Below, one piece after another: positions 55,390 through 63,359 of a DNA stretch of 64,000 bases. Below the pieces are notes generated by a model. The model had not been told where the DNA came from and ran no database searches. It saw nothing but the letters and a program-made list of their open reading frames with translations. Made by a program: the position numbers and the translations under genes. The DNA is from Zoogloeaceae bacterium G21618-S1 (GTDB taxonomy: Bacteria > Pseudomonadota > Gammaproteobacteria > Burkholderiales > Rhodocyclaceae). Within the stretch, counting starts at the first letter, position 1; each line of letters begins with the position of its first letter. The stretch is from NCBI GenBank assembly GCA_027214125.1, contig JAPWHF010000010.1, forward strand, positions 186,001-250,000. The letters run 5' to 3'.

Positions 55390-55719
55390 TCAAGCGTCCG
55401 GGGTGGTTTCGGTGCGCACCCAGTCGAGGTAGCCGGGCAGGCCGTGCGTTACAGGGACTGCGACGATTTCAGGAAGTTCATACGGATGCTGCGCGCGGAC
55501 CGCCGCTTCGAGCGCGTCGTAACGCCCGGCGGTGGTTTTGATGAGCAGCGGGACTTCTGTGGCGGTCTCGATGGCGCCGTCCCAGCGGTACACTGATGTC
55601 GCCGGTGCCAGCACGTTCACGCAGGCGGCCAGGCGGGTCTCGACGAGGTGGGCGGCCAGCGCGTGGGCGCTGTCGGCGTCGGGCAGATTGGTGAGCACCA
55701 GCACTACGTGAGCGGTCAT
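55390..55719 (-). CDS. cutA: Divalent-cation tolerance protein CutA
   Basis: A 109-residue trimeric protein linked to copper and other metal tolerance. It has VVLVLTNLPDADSAHALAAHLVETRLAACVNVLAPATSVYRWDGAIETATEVPLLIKT and the C-terminal HPYELPEIVAVPVTHGLPGYLDWV, the typical family positions. It lies between the NodJ-like permease and dsbD with seven bases on each side, so the three are likely co-transcribed. Confidence 0.95.
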   Translation of the reverse strand: MTAHVVLVLTNLPDADSAHALAAHLVETRLAACVNVLAPATSVYRWDGAIETATEVPLLIKTTAGRYDALEAAVRAQHPYELPEIVAVPVTHGLPGYLDWVRTETTPDA

Positions 55720-55726
55720 GGCAGCC

Positions 55727-56518
55727 TCATTTGAGCAACCGGCGACGGGTGAGCGACACCGCTAGCCAGAAGCCGACGGCTGCGTAGGTGAGCATCACCG
55801 CCAGATGCAGAAGGAGGTTGGACGGCAGCTCGCCGAGCATCAGTGGTCGGGCGATGGCGATGGCGTGGGCCAGCGGCAGCAGCCGCGCGCCAATCTGCAG
55901 CGCGGCGGGGAGCTGGTCGAGCGGGAAGAACACGCCCGACAGCAGCGCCATCGGCGTGATGAACAGGGTGAAGTAGTACATGAAGAAGTCGTAGTTCGGT
56001 GCCAGCGCGGTGACCACCAGGCCCATGGCGGCGAAGGTCAGGCCGATCAGGAAGATCAGCGGCACTACGCCGAGCGTCAGCGCGCTGCTGGTGAAGCCGA
56101 ACAGCGTTACCACCAGCAAAATGGCGGTGCCCGACAGCGCCGCCTTGCTGGCTGCCCACACCATTTCGGCCAGCACGATGTCGTCCAGCGCCAGCGGGGT
56201 GTTCATCAGTCCCTCCCAGGTGCGCTGCACATGCATGCGCGAGAAGGCGGAGTAGAGCGTTTCGAAACTGGCGGTGTTCATGCACGAAAAGCACACCATG
56301 CCGGCGGCCAGAAAGTGCACATAGGGCACGCCATCCACGGTTTTGACCAGTGCGCCGAGGCCGTAGCCCAGGCCGAGCAGGTAGATCATCGGGTCGGCCA
56401 GATTGCCCAGCAGCGACGGCAATGCGAGCTTGCGCCACACGCGAAAATTGCGCGACCACACCGACGCAAAGCGCCAGGACAGGCAAGGCAATCGGAAGTG
56501 GGCGGCAGGGGCAGACAT
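55727..56518 (-). CDS. NodJ-type ABC-2 exporter permease
   Basis: A 263-residue membrane protein with six helices in the ABC-2 permease layout. It begins near WSRNFRVWRKLALPSLLGNLADPMIYLLGLGYGLG, has RMHVQRTWEGLMNTPLALDDIVLAEMVWAASKA, and PNYDFFMYYFTLFITPMALLSGVFFPLDQLP. It matches NodJ, the partner of NodI for export of lipid-linked or carbohydrate material, but here it is in a non-nodulating context. Its ATPase gene is 1.6 kb upstream, split off by queF and another gene. Confidence 0.88.
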   Translation of the reverse strand: MSAPAAHFRLPCLSWRFASVWSRNFRVWRKLALPSLLGNLADPMIYLLGLGYGLGALVKTVDGVPYVHFLAAGMVCFSCMNTASFETLYSAFSRMHVQRTWEGLMNTPLALDDIVLAEMVWAASKAALSGTAILLVVTLFGFTSSALTLGVVPLIFLIGLTFAAMGLVVTALAPNYDFFMYYFTLFITPMALLSGVFFPLDQLPAALQIGARLLPLAHAIAIARPLMLGELPSNLLLHLAVMLTYAAVGFWLAVSLTRRRLLK

Positions 56519-56548
56519 GATCCGGCGGTCGGCGGGAGACGGGCTGAT

Positions 56549-56554
56549 TATAAT
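56549..56554 (+). promoter_or_regulatory. Candidate -10 in the permease/queF divergent spacer
   Basis: TATAAT lies within the perfect 10-base palindrome GATTATAATC, about 40 bases before queF. Being palindromic, it could serve both directions. No clear -35 is seen. Confidence 0.3.
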
Positions 56555-56593
56555 CGCCCTGTGTTGATTGCCCTTGAGATGGCTCAGACCTTG

Positions 56594-57436
56594 ATGACTG
56601 ATACGCCCAACTACCATGGCGCCGAAGCCTCCCCGCTCGGCCGCAGCACCGCCTATCGCAACACCTATTCGCCGGAGCTGCTGTTTCCGGTTGACCGCGC
56701 GCCCAAGCGGGCCGAGATCGGGGTGGGCGAGACGCTGCCGTTTTATGGTGAGGATTTGTGGAATGCCTATGAGCTGTCGTGGCTCAACGCGCGCGGCAAG
56801 CCGGTGGTGGCGATGGGCGAGTTCCGCGTGCCGGCGGTGTCGCCGCGCCTGATCGAATCCAAGTCGCTCAAGCTGTATCTGAACTCATTCAACGCCAGCC
56901 GTTTTGACGACATGGCCGAGGTCGAGGCGGTGATCGCGCGCGACCTCTCCGCCGCCGCCGGCGCGCCGGTGAGCGTGCAACTGCAGTCGCTGCATGTGGC
57001 CGCGCGTCACGTGGCCAGTCTGCCCGGTACGCTGATCGACGATCTGGACGTCGATATCGCCGACTACCATCCGGCGCCGGCGCTGCTTGGCGTCGATGCC
57101 GGTGCGGCGATGGTGTCCGAGACGCTGGTCTCGCATCTGCTCAAGTCCAACTGCCTGGTCACTGGTCAGCCGGACTGGGCGACGGTGTATGTGAATTACA
57201 CTGGCGCGCCCATCGACCGCGCCGGCCTGCTGCGCTATATCGTGTCCTTCCGCGAGCACAACGAGTTCCATGAGCAGTGTGTCGAGCGCATCTTCTGCGA
57301 CCTGGTGGCGCGCTGTGCGCCGAGTCGGCTGGAAGTGTGGGCGCGCTACACCCGCCGCGGCGGGCTGGACATCAACCCGTGGCGCAGCAGTGTGGCCGGC
57401 GCGCCGCCGCTGAATCAGGGCGATCCGCGCCAGTGA
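56594..57436 (+). CDS. queF: NADPH-dependent 7-cyano-7-deazaguanine reductase QueF
   Basis: Reduces preQ0 to preQ1 in queuosine synthesis. The 280-residue long form has LGRSTAYRNTYSPELLFPV, ELSWLNARGKPVVAMGEFRV, IESKSLKLYLNSFNASRF (the conserved QueF motif), the catalytic Cys in KSNCLVTGQPDW, and HNEFHEQCVERIFCDL. ATG 56594 gives the family length; ATG 56579 is also possible and neither has a clear ribosome site. No preQ1 riboswitch is seen upstream. It stands between the two genes of the NodI/J exporter. Confidence 0.95.
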   Translation: MTDTPNYHGAEASPLGRSTAYRNTYSPELLFPVDRAPKRAEIGVGETLPFYGEDLWNAYELSWLNARGKPVVAMGEFRVPAVSPRLIESKSLKLYLNSFNASRFDDMAEVEAVIARDLSAAAGAPVSVQLQSLHVAARHVASLPGTLIDDLDVDIADYHPAPALLGVDAGAAMVSETLVSHLLKSNCLVTGQPDWATVYVNYTGAPIDRAGLLRYIVSFREHNEFHEQCVERIFCDLVARCAPSRLEVWARYTRRGGLDINPWRSSVAGAPPLNQGDPRQ

Positions 57437-57513
57437 GGCGTCAACCGGCGCGCATGCCGCCCGTTAAGACATCTGACCCGCCCGGTTTCGGGTAATTGTC
57501 GAGGACGTCGCGC

Positions 57514-58080
57514 ATGATGTACCCAACCTGCCACCGATTGGCCGCCATCATCGGCCTCAGTGCCGCGCTGGCGCTGCCCGCGCCGGTCATGGCCGATCCG
57601 CCCGGCCATGCGCCGGCCCATGGTTGGCGCAAGAAGCACGACCCGAACTATGTCGGCTACACCGGACGCAAGTGGGCGCGCGATTACGGCATTCTCGACG
57701 GCCACTGCAGCACCGAAGCGGTTGGCGCGGTGGTGGGCGGCGTGATCGGTGGCGCCATCGGCTCGACCGTTGGTCAGGGGGACGGGCGCCGCATCGCCGT
57801 CGTGCTGGGTACGGTGATCGGGTCCATTGTTGGCGCTGGCGCGGCGCGCGATCTGGGCGATCTGGATCGTGCCTGTCTTGGGCACGCGCTGGAACTCAGT
57901 GGCGACCGCCACCGGGTGAGTTGGCGCAACCCCGACACTGGCATCGACTATCTGCTCAGCCCGGTGCGCAGCGTCAAGCGTGATGGCTTGGTGTGCCGTG
58001 AATTCGATCTGACCGCGGCGGGCAAAAAACATCGCCGGCTGGCCTGCGCCGAGGGCAATGGGCGCTGGCAGATGCGTTAA
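57514..58080 (+). CDS. Exported glycine-zipper hypothetical protein
   Basis: A 188-residue protein with a signal peptide (about 1-27). Residues ~70-115 form a glycine zipper (AVGAVVGGVIGGAIGSTVGQGD, VLGTVIGSIVGAGAARDLGD), the sort seen in Rickettsia 17-kDa-antigen-like and SmpA/Lpp0805-like surface proteins. The C-terminus has VSWRNPDTGIDYLLSPV and conserved Cys (GLVCREF, RLACAEG). Function unknown; probably an envelope protein. ATG 57514 has GAGGA about nine bases before. It converges on the ABC ATPase gene. Confidence 0.78.
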   Translation: MMYPTCHRLAAIIGLSAALALPAPVMADPPGHAPAHGWRKKHDPNYVGYTGRKWARDYGILDGHCSTEAVGAVVGGVIGGAIGSTVGQGDGRRIAVVLGTVIGSIVGAGAARDLGDLDRACLGHALELSGDRHRVSWRNPDTGIDYLLSPVRSVKRDGLVCREFDLTAAGKKHRRLACAEGNGRWQMR

Positions 58081-58111
58081 CGCCATTCGCCCGGCCCGTC
58101 TTGCCCTCGGC

Positions 58112-59056
58112 CTAGTCGCGCAGGTCGCGACCGGTCAGCTTGAGAAAGACATCTTCCAGATTGGCCGGCCGGTGCAGGTAGCGCAGTGTGCTTTGCTGCG
58201 CGAGCCGGGCGAGCAGCGGGCTGGCGTCATTGACATAGCAAAACGCGGTATCGCCGCTCAGTTCGCAGCGCACTGACAGGTGTTCGCCGTGCGCCTGCGC
58301 CCAGCCGGCCATCCCCTCGGGCCAGTCGCCGTACACCTCCACCACATGCGGTTCGATATGCGCAGCAATGACTTCGCGCGGGCTGCCCATGGCCAGGATG
58401 CGCCCGCCATCCATGATCGCCAGACGGTGCGCCAGGCGTTCGGCCTCGTCCATGAAATGGGTGGTCAGCAGCACACTGGTGCCCTCGGCCACCAGTTGTT
58501 TGAGCCGGCGCCAGATCAGGTGGCGGGCTTGCGGGTCCAGCCCGGTGCTGGGTTCGTCGAGGATCAGCAGGTCCGGGTGATTGACCAGCGCGCGGGCGAG
58601 AGTGAGGCGGCGCTTCATGCCACCGGACAGGTCCTGGATGCGTGCGTCGGCCTTGTTTTCTAGTCCGGCGAGGGTGAGCAGGGCGGGGGTGCGCTCACGC
58701 AGGGTGGTAGCGTCGAGACCGAAGTAGCGGCCAAAGACGCTGAGGTTTTCGGCGCAGGTGAAGTCGGGGTCGAGGTTGTCGAACTGCGGTACCACGCCGA
58801 CGCGCATGCGCGCTTCGCGCGCGCGGGCAGGCACGGGTTCGCCGCACAGGGTGATCTGGCCGGCGTCGGGCGTGGTCAGCCCTAGGGCGCAGCGCAAGGT
58901 GGTGGTTTTGCCGGCGCCGTTGGGGCCGAGCAGGGCGAAGCATTCGCCCGGCGCGACGTTCAGCGATAGATCATCGACCACCGTCTGGTCGCCGTAGCGT
59001 TTGATCAGGCGCCTGATCTGCAGCGGCGAACCGGCGCCAGGGCGTGCTGCCGCCAT
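58112..59056 (-). CDS. NodI-type ABC exporter ATP-binding protein
   Basis: A 314-residue ABC ATPase. Walker A is [12 protein letters not shown]-loop [13 protein letters not shown], signature [15 protein letters not shown], Walker [16 protein letters not shown]-loop [12 protein letters not shown]. The FDNLD and the C-terminal ~90 residues match NodI of the DrrA/NodI group. The partner permease is the NodJ-type gene at 55727-56518. The ATG 59056 is used; the frame is open upstream into the GST spacer without similarity. Confidence 0.9.
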   Translation of the reverse strand: MAAARPGAGSPLQIRRLIKRYGDQTVVDDLSLNVAPGECFALLGPNGAGKTTTLRCALGLTTPDAGQITLCGEPVPARAREARMRVGVVPQFDNLDPDFTCAENLSVFGRYFGLDATTLRERTPALLTLAGLENKADARIQDLSGGMKRRLTLARALVNHPDLLILDEPSTGLDPQARHLIWRRLKQLVAEGTSVLLTTHFMDEAERLAHRLAIMDGGRILAMGSPREVIAAHIEPHVVEVYGDWPEGMAGWAQAHGEHLSVRCELSGDTAFCYVNDASPLLARLAQQSTLRYLHRPANLEDVFLKLTGRDLRD

Positions 59057-59064
59057 GGTCGCGC

Positions 59065-59670
59065 TCAGCCGGGTGGGCGGGTGCTGACGAAGCTGTCGCG
59101 TTCGCTGATTTTTTCGTGGAAGGCCTTCAGGCGGGGGTAGTGTTCGCGCCAGTTGAGGCCGGCGGCGCGCAAGTCGAGATACTCCAGCGCGCAACCGACC
59201 GCCACATCGGCCAGGCTGATGCGGTCGTCATGGAAAAACTCGCCGCTCAACTGCCCCTCGAGTCGGCTCAGCGCACGGCCAATTTTTTCGAACTGGCGAT
59301 CGATGTTGCTTTGCATGCGCGCCTCAACGGGGCGCAGGGTTTCCAGGTAGGCGAGCACGGTCGCGTCGAGAATGCCGTCGGCCAGCGCCTCGGTCTGGCG
59401 GACCCGGACCGCCGGCATGCCGTCCTGGGGGATGAAATGCGGCGGGATGTCGAGGGCTTCGAGGAAGCCGGCAATCACCGGCGAGTCAAAAAAGGCTTCG
59501 CCCTCGTCGGTTTCGAGCACCGGCACCTTGCCCAGCGGATTGAGCGCCGGCACCGAGGTGGCGGTTTCCCAGGGGGAGTCCACCACCAGATCGCAGGGGA
59601 TGTGTTTTTCTGCCAGCAGGATGCGGATCTTGCGGGCGTAGGGGCTGGTGAGCGAGGCGGTCAGTTTCAT
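59065..59670 (-). CDS. Glutathione S-transferase family protein
   Basis: A 201-residue two-domain GST. The thioredoxin-like N-terminus is [36 protein letters not shown], with [29 protein letters not shown] as the glutathione site (cis-Pro, Asp-Ser). The C-terminal helical domain has [22 protein letters not shown]. Substrate unknown. It lies eight bases upstream of the NodI-like ATPase in the same direction. Confidence 0.92.
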   Translation of the reverse strand: MKLTASLTSPYARKIRILLAEKHIPCDLVVDSPWETATSVPALNPLGKVPVLETDEGEAFFDSPVIAGFLEALDIPPHFIPQDGMPAVRVRQTEALADGILDATVLAYLETLRPVEARMQSNIDRQFEKIGRALSRLEGQLSGEFFHDDRISLADVAVGCALEYLDLRAAGLNWREHYPRLKAFHEKISERDSFVSTRPPG

Positions 59671-59682
59671 GGCGGCGTCCGG

Positions 59683-60330
59683 TTACAGGGGAGCCCAGCG
59701 TTGATTGATGAGATCCCGGATGTGATGCAGCTTGCCGTGGAAGAAGTGGTCGGCGCCGGGCACCACGACGATCGGCAGCACCTGCGGCCGCGCCCAGTCA
59801 AGCACATTGGTGAGCGCCACGGTTTCGTCCTGCTCGCCATGGATGACCAGGGTGTCGGCCGGCACGGTTTCGGTAGTGTATTGGCGTGCGCCGGTGACTT
59901 CACCTGTGGCCAGACCGACCAGCACCATGCGCTTGATCGGCGTGACGCCCTCGGCGAGGCGTTTGGCCACGCGCGTCTGCACAAAGCCGCCAAACGAGAA
60001 ACCGCCGAGCGCCAGCGGCAGCATGCCCCAGCGCGAATGCGCCCAGGCAATCACCGAGAGCATGTCTTCGGTTTCGGCCACGCCGTGGTCGTGCGTGCCT
60101 TCGCTCCTGCCAACGCCGCGGAAGTTGGGCCGCAGCGTGGCATAGCCCAGATCGCGCAGTGTGCGGGCCAGCGTGTGCGCCACCTTGTTGGTGTTGGCGC
60201 CGCCAAACAGCGGATGTGGATGCGCCACCAGCGCGATGCCGCGCACGTTGGCGGGGGCGTCGATCAGCACCTCGATGCTGCCGTCCGGCCCGTTGAGCAG
60301 GGCAGATTCCGTGGGTAGGGGTTTGCTCAT
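59683..60330 (-). CDS. Alpha/beta hydrolase (dienelactone hydrolase-like)
   Basis: A 215-residue alpha/beta hydrolase. It begins near IALVAHPHPLFGGANTNKVAHTLARTLRDLGYATLRPNFRGVGRSEG, a typical opening of the YoaN/COG2945 group. The nucleophile region is ALGGFSFGGFVQTRV, and LVIHGEQDETVALTNVLDWA and PGADHFFHGKLHHI supply the acid and His. Probably a general esterase; the substrate is unknown. It lies twelve bases before the GST gene. Confidence 0.9.
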   Translation of the reverse strand: MSKPLPTESALLNGPDGSIEVLIDAPANVRGIALVAHPHPLFGGANTNKVAHTLARTLRDLGYATLRPNFRGVGRSEGTHDHGVAETEDMLSVIAWAHSRWGMLPLALGGFSFGGFVQTRVAKRLAEGVTPIKRMVLVGLATGEVTGARQYTTETVPADTLVIHGEQDETVALTNVLDWARPQVLPIVVVPGADHFFHGKLHHIRDLINQRWAPL

Positions 60331-60339
60331 GGCCTCACC

Positions 60340-60648
60340 TCAGATGCGCAGGCGCTCAACCACGCGCCCGCCGACCAGATGTTCGTTGACGATTTCGTCG
60401 ATGTCTTCCTTGTCGACGTAGGTGTACCAGACCTCTTCGGGGTAGACGACCATCACCGGCCCCTCGTCGCAACGATCGAGACAGCCGGCCTTGTTGATAC
60501 GCACCTTGCCCTTGCCTTTGAGGCCGAGCTTGGCGATGCGGTCTTTGGCGTAGGTTTGCAGCTCGCTGGCGCCATGGGCGTTGCAGCAGGTGTCGCCGGC
60601 TTCGCGCTGGTTGCAGCAGAAGAACACGTGATGTGAAAAATAGCTCAT
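60340..60648 (-). CDS. Thioredoxin-like (2Fe-2S) ferredoxin
   Basis: A 102-residue ferredoxin with thioredoxin fold. Cluster-binding Cys are in HHVFFCCNQREAGDTCCNAHGA (two groups) and NKAGCLDRCDEGPVMVVYPEEVWY, the order and spacing of the NuoE-like shethna-type family. Role unknown, often electron transfer or iron-sulfur-linked protection. It lies nine bases upstream of the hydrolase. Confidence 0.92.
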   Translation of the reverse strand: MSYFSHHVFFCCNQREAGDTCCNAHGASELQTYAKDRIAKLGLKGKGKVRINKAGCLDRCDEGPVMVVYPEEVWYTYVDKEDIDEIVNEHLVGGRVVERLRI

Positions 60649-60701
60649 GGGGCGGGTCTCCGGTCAGTGCCGACCATTATAGCCATGCGTTGCGCCCGGT
60701 T

Positions 60702-61760
60702 TCAGTGGGGGCTACCCCGACGCAGATTGACCGCGCTCAGATAGGCCAGCGCCAGAAACGGCCACAGGCTGGCGACCAGATGCGTGAGTCCGTTGAAGTT
60801 CAGGAAGTGGCCCTGGTTGATCAGCGTCTGGTTGAAGCTCAGATAGGGGTTTTCGGGCGCCAGATTGACCAGCACCGTGCCGGCCAGCAAGGCGATCGCC
60901 GCCAGCATCTGGCGCAGGCCGTGGGGCAGCGCCAGGGTCGTGGCCAGCACCGGCAGGCCGGCGCCGAGGCCGGCAATGGCGCCGGGCGTCAGCCACAGCA
61001 GCGGGCGTGGCGGCAGGTAGAAACTGGTGGCGGCCAGCGTGCGTGCGCCCAGACCGAGGCAGATCAATACCACGATGGTGAGCGAGAAGCGTTGCAGGCT
61101 GGCGCGTGCGACCAGGCCGATCGCCACCAGATGGGTGGCGACGATCGCCGCCTCCAGACGCATGAAGCGCTCCGGGCTGAAGGGCAGCGGCGCGGGCAGG
61201 TCGAACAGCCGGCGCAGGTCGCCGACCGAAAACAGCAGGGTCTCGGGCGAGAGTTGGGCGAGCAGCCACAGCGCCAGCAGCACAACCCCCAGATCGCCGA
61301 GATGACCGTCGAGAATGCGTTTGTCGTGCCATTGGTGCAGCCAGCCTCGGGTGTCGAAAATCCGTTGGCCGAGCGCCATACCGATGAGTGCGCCGAGCAA
61401 GCCGCCGAGAATATTGGCGCCCAGGTCGACGTTGGAGGCGACGCGGGTGGGGAGGAAGTTCTGCGCCGTTTCGAGCGACAGGCTCAAGACGCCGCACACC
61501 AGCACGCTCAGCACCACCGCCCGCAGTCGCGACCAGCGCTCGGGCCAGGCTGCTGTCAGCACGAAGCCGAGCGGAATGAAGCCGAGCACGTTGAGGACGA
61601 TGTCCTCAATCCGGTAGTACTTTGGCCAGGGCGCCTGGAGGAAGTCGAACAGCGGCAGCCCATGCGACTTCCACCCGGTGAAGGGGTGGAGGCAGGCATA
61701 GGCGATGAGCAGCCCGTAGGCCAGCGTCAGATAGCGGGGGAGCTGGGTGGATGCGCGCAC
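60702..61760 (-). CDS. VanZ-family membrane protein
   Basis: A 352-residue membrane protein with about nine helices. The N-terminal part has the VanZ signature: YGLLIAYACLHPFTGWKS, DIVLNVLGFIPLGFVL, SLETAQNFLPTRVASNVDLGANILGGLLGA. The C-terminal half contains further helices. The function of VanZ outside teicoplanin resistance is unknown. The start is GTG 61760; no ATG fits. It follows ubiT in the same direction. Confidence 0.85.
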   Translation of the reverse strand: MRASTQLPRYLTLAYGLLIAYACLHPFTGWKSHGLPLFDFLQAPWPKYYRIEDIVLNVLGFIPLGFVLTAAWPERWSRLRAVVLSVLVCGVLSLSLETAQNFLPTRVASNVDLGANILGGLLGALIGMALGQRIFDTRGWLHQWHDKRILDGHLGDLGVVLLALWLLAQLSPETLLFSVGDLRRLFDLPAPLPFSPERFMRLEAAIVATHLVAIGLVARASLQRFSLTIVVLICLGLGARTLAATSFYLPPRPLLWLTPGAIAGLGAGLPVLATTLALPHGLRQMLAAIALLAGTVLVNLAPENPYLSFNQTLINQGHFLNFNGLTHLVASLWPFLALAYLSAVNLRRGSPH

Positions 61761-61813
61761 TCGTCGGGCGGTCGGCGACCGGACAGCGAAGATGCGCCGA
61801 TTGTACGCGCAGC

Positions 61814-61831
61814 GGCCCGCGGAGGCGGGCC
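61814..61831 (-). terminator. GC-rich hairpin between ubiT and the VanZ gene
   Basis: GGCCCGC-GGAG-GCGGGCC forms a seven-pair stem in the 80-base spacer downstream of ubiT. No T run follows on either strand, so it may be a weak or Rho-assisted stop, or only separate the two genes. Confidence 0.35.
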
Positions 61832-61840
61832 GGCGGTGAT

Positions 61841-62323
61841 TCAGGTGGCCGGCGTGCCGAGGCGGGGAGCCTTGAAACGGGCCAGCACGGTGGCCGGTTT
61901 GGCGGCGGCGATGAGTGCGTCCCAGTCCACCGCGTCGAGCGTGTTCTTGACCAGCAAGCCGATGTCAGTGTCGCCTTCCATGATCAGCCGGCGGCTGAAG
62001 AACAGGGTGTCGGCGTCTTCTTCGCGCAGGGCCAGGGCGAGGTAGTCGCGGGTGGCGGCGCGCAGGGTGAGATCGGCCTTTTGGCGGTCAAAGCGCGGAC
62101 GGAAACCGCGTGCCGACAGGGTAAAGCGCAGGCTCAAGCCGACGTCGGTGACGTCGAGCTGCAGGCGCTTGCCAGTCAGCGGTTCGAGGTCATCCTTGGG
62201 CAGGATGCGGCCGAGCGCGAGATTCAGCGCACCGACCAGCGCCAGCGTGGGCGGCAGTTGCGGCAGGCGGGCGACCACACGGCCGACGGCGGGGGGCACA
62301 CGAAAGGCGGGGATATTGGCCAT
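61841..62323 (-). CDS. ubiT: UbiT, SCP2-domain protein of O2-independent ubiquinone synthesis
   Basis: A 160-residue SCP2 (sterol carrier) domain protein. It has LALVGALNLALGRILPKDDLEPLTGKRLQLDVTDVGLSLRFTLSARGF and LALREEDADTLFFSRRLIMEGDTDIGLLVKNTLDAVDWD, the UbiT-type signature. UbiT binds ubiquinone intermediates and works with UbiU/UbiV to hydroxylate the ring without oxygen. It follows ubiV by 22 bases, confirming the assignment. Confidence 0.93.
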   Translation of the reverse strand: MANIPAFRVPPAVGRVVARLPQLPPTLALVGALNLALGRILPKDDLEPLTGKRLQLDVTDVGLSLRFTLSARGFRPRFDRQKADLTLRAATRDYLALALREEDADTLFFSRRLIMEGDTDIGLLVKNTLDAVDWDALIAAAKPATVLARFKAPRLGTPAT

Positions 62324-62345
62324 GGAAATCTCCGTGAAGCCGCGC

Positions 62346-63248
62346 TCAGGCGGCGGCAACGTATTGTTCGAGGCCTGGCTTGCCATGCCAGAAGCCATTG
62401 CAGGGCGCCTCGGGCATGAGCGCCTGGGACTGCGCGAAGGCCTCGGCGGGCGCAATCTCGCCGTCGATGGCGCGGCGGAACAAGGCCAGCAGCTCGGCCA
62501 TGTGTTCAGACTGCGGCAGCACGCGCAGCACATCGACGCCCGAGGCCTTGAGCGCCGGCAGATCGCCGAGCAGGTTATAGACCTTGGCCGATTGGGTCTG
62601 GATGCCGTTGAGCGTCAGGAAAGCTTCGCCCTCGCGGGTTTTGAGCGGCATGCCTTCGGCGTGCTGCAGGCAGCGGAACTCGCAGGTGTCTTTCTGCAGA
62701 TTGAAGTGCCGGGCGGTAAAGCAGCGCGCCGAATAGGCCAGCGGCAGGCGGCCATAGGCGGTGACTTCGACCTCGGGGCGCACCGCGCAGCCGGCGAGCA
62801 GGCCATCCATGGCCTCGCGCGCCATCTCGGGCGGCACCGCCCAGCGCGTGGCGCCCTGTTCGGCGAATACGTTCATGGTCTCGGGGTTGAACACATTCAG
62901 TGTCGGCCCGGCAACCCAGTGCTTGTGGCCGGCACGCACCAGTGCCTGCACGGCGGCCATGTCATTGGCTTCGACCCGAAAGTCCGGTTGATTGACGAGC
63001 TTGCGCAGCACCTTGAGGTCGGATTCGGATTCGATCAGCACCAGCGAGGAAAACACCACTTCCTTGCCGGCCTCGGCCAGCACATGGGCAACGTCGAACC
63101 AGTCTTCGAGGCGCATCTCGTGGCGGCGTGAGCACACCGATTCGCCAACATAGACGATGTCGACCGGTGACTCGGCCACGTTGCCGTAGAAGTCCATCAT
63201 GGCCTGGCGCGGCCAGTAGTATTGATGCGGTCCGAGGGCGAGTTTCAT
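62346..63248 (-). CDS. ubiV: UbiV, U32-family O2-independent ubiquinone hydroxylation protein
   Basis: A 300-residue U32-peptidase-like protein that forms a complex with UbiU and carries an iron-sulfur cluster. The cluster Cys are in GESVCSRRHEMR and SARCFTARHFNLQKDTCEFRC, the spacing known for UbiV. The start MKLALGPHQYYWP at 63248 aligns with the family start; the ATG three codons upstream (63257) belongs to a repeat-like spacer. It lies between ubiU and ubiT. Confidence 0.94.
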   Translation of the reverse strand: MKLALGPHQYYWPRQAMMDFYGNVAESPVDIVYVGESVCSRRHEMRLEDWFDVAHVLAEAGKEVVFSSLVLIESESDLKVLRKLVNQPDFRVEANDMAAVQALVRAGHKHWVAGPTLNVFNPETMNVFAEQGATRWAVPPEMAREAMDGLLAGCAVRPEVEVTAYGRLPLAYSARCFTARHFNLQKDTCEFRCLQHAEGMPLKTREGEAFLTLNGIQTQSAKVYNLLGDLPALKASGVDVLRVLPQSEHMAELLALFRRAIDGEIAPAEAFAQSQALMPEAPCNGFWHGKPGLEQYVAAA

Positions 63249-63359
63249 TTGGGTCATTGGTGATTTGTCATTGGCGATTGGTGGTGTGTGGCATCAGTGA
63301 CTGACACTGCCAGCGCACGGGCGCGGCGTGTTTCTCAATCACCAATCCCCTGCTCCCAA
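63249..63359. repeat. ATTGGTGATT-type repeat spacer between ubiU and ubiV
   Basis: This 111-base spacer is unlike its surroundings. Near 63255-63280 two direct units ATTGGTGATT and ATTGGCGATT follow each other; near 63336-63347 the inverse CAATCACCAAT occurs. The two sides can pair. No terminator T run is present. Confidence 0.5.

Noticed and set aside
56519-56593. preQ1 riboswitch before queF
   Set aside because: The leader is too short and shows no H-type pseudoknot or A-rich tail.
60633-62045. 470-codon plus-strand open frame
   Set aside because: Antisense to the VanZ gene and end of ubiT; Gln/Arg-rich without similarity.
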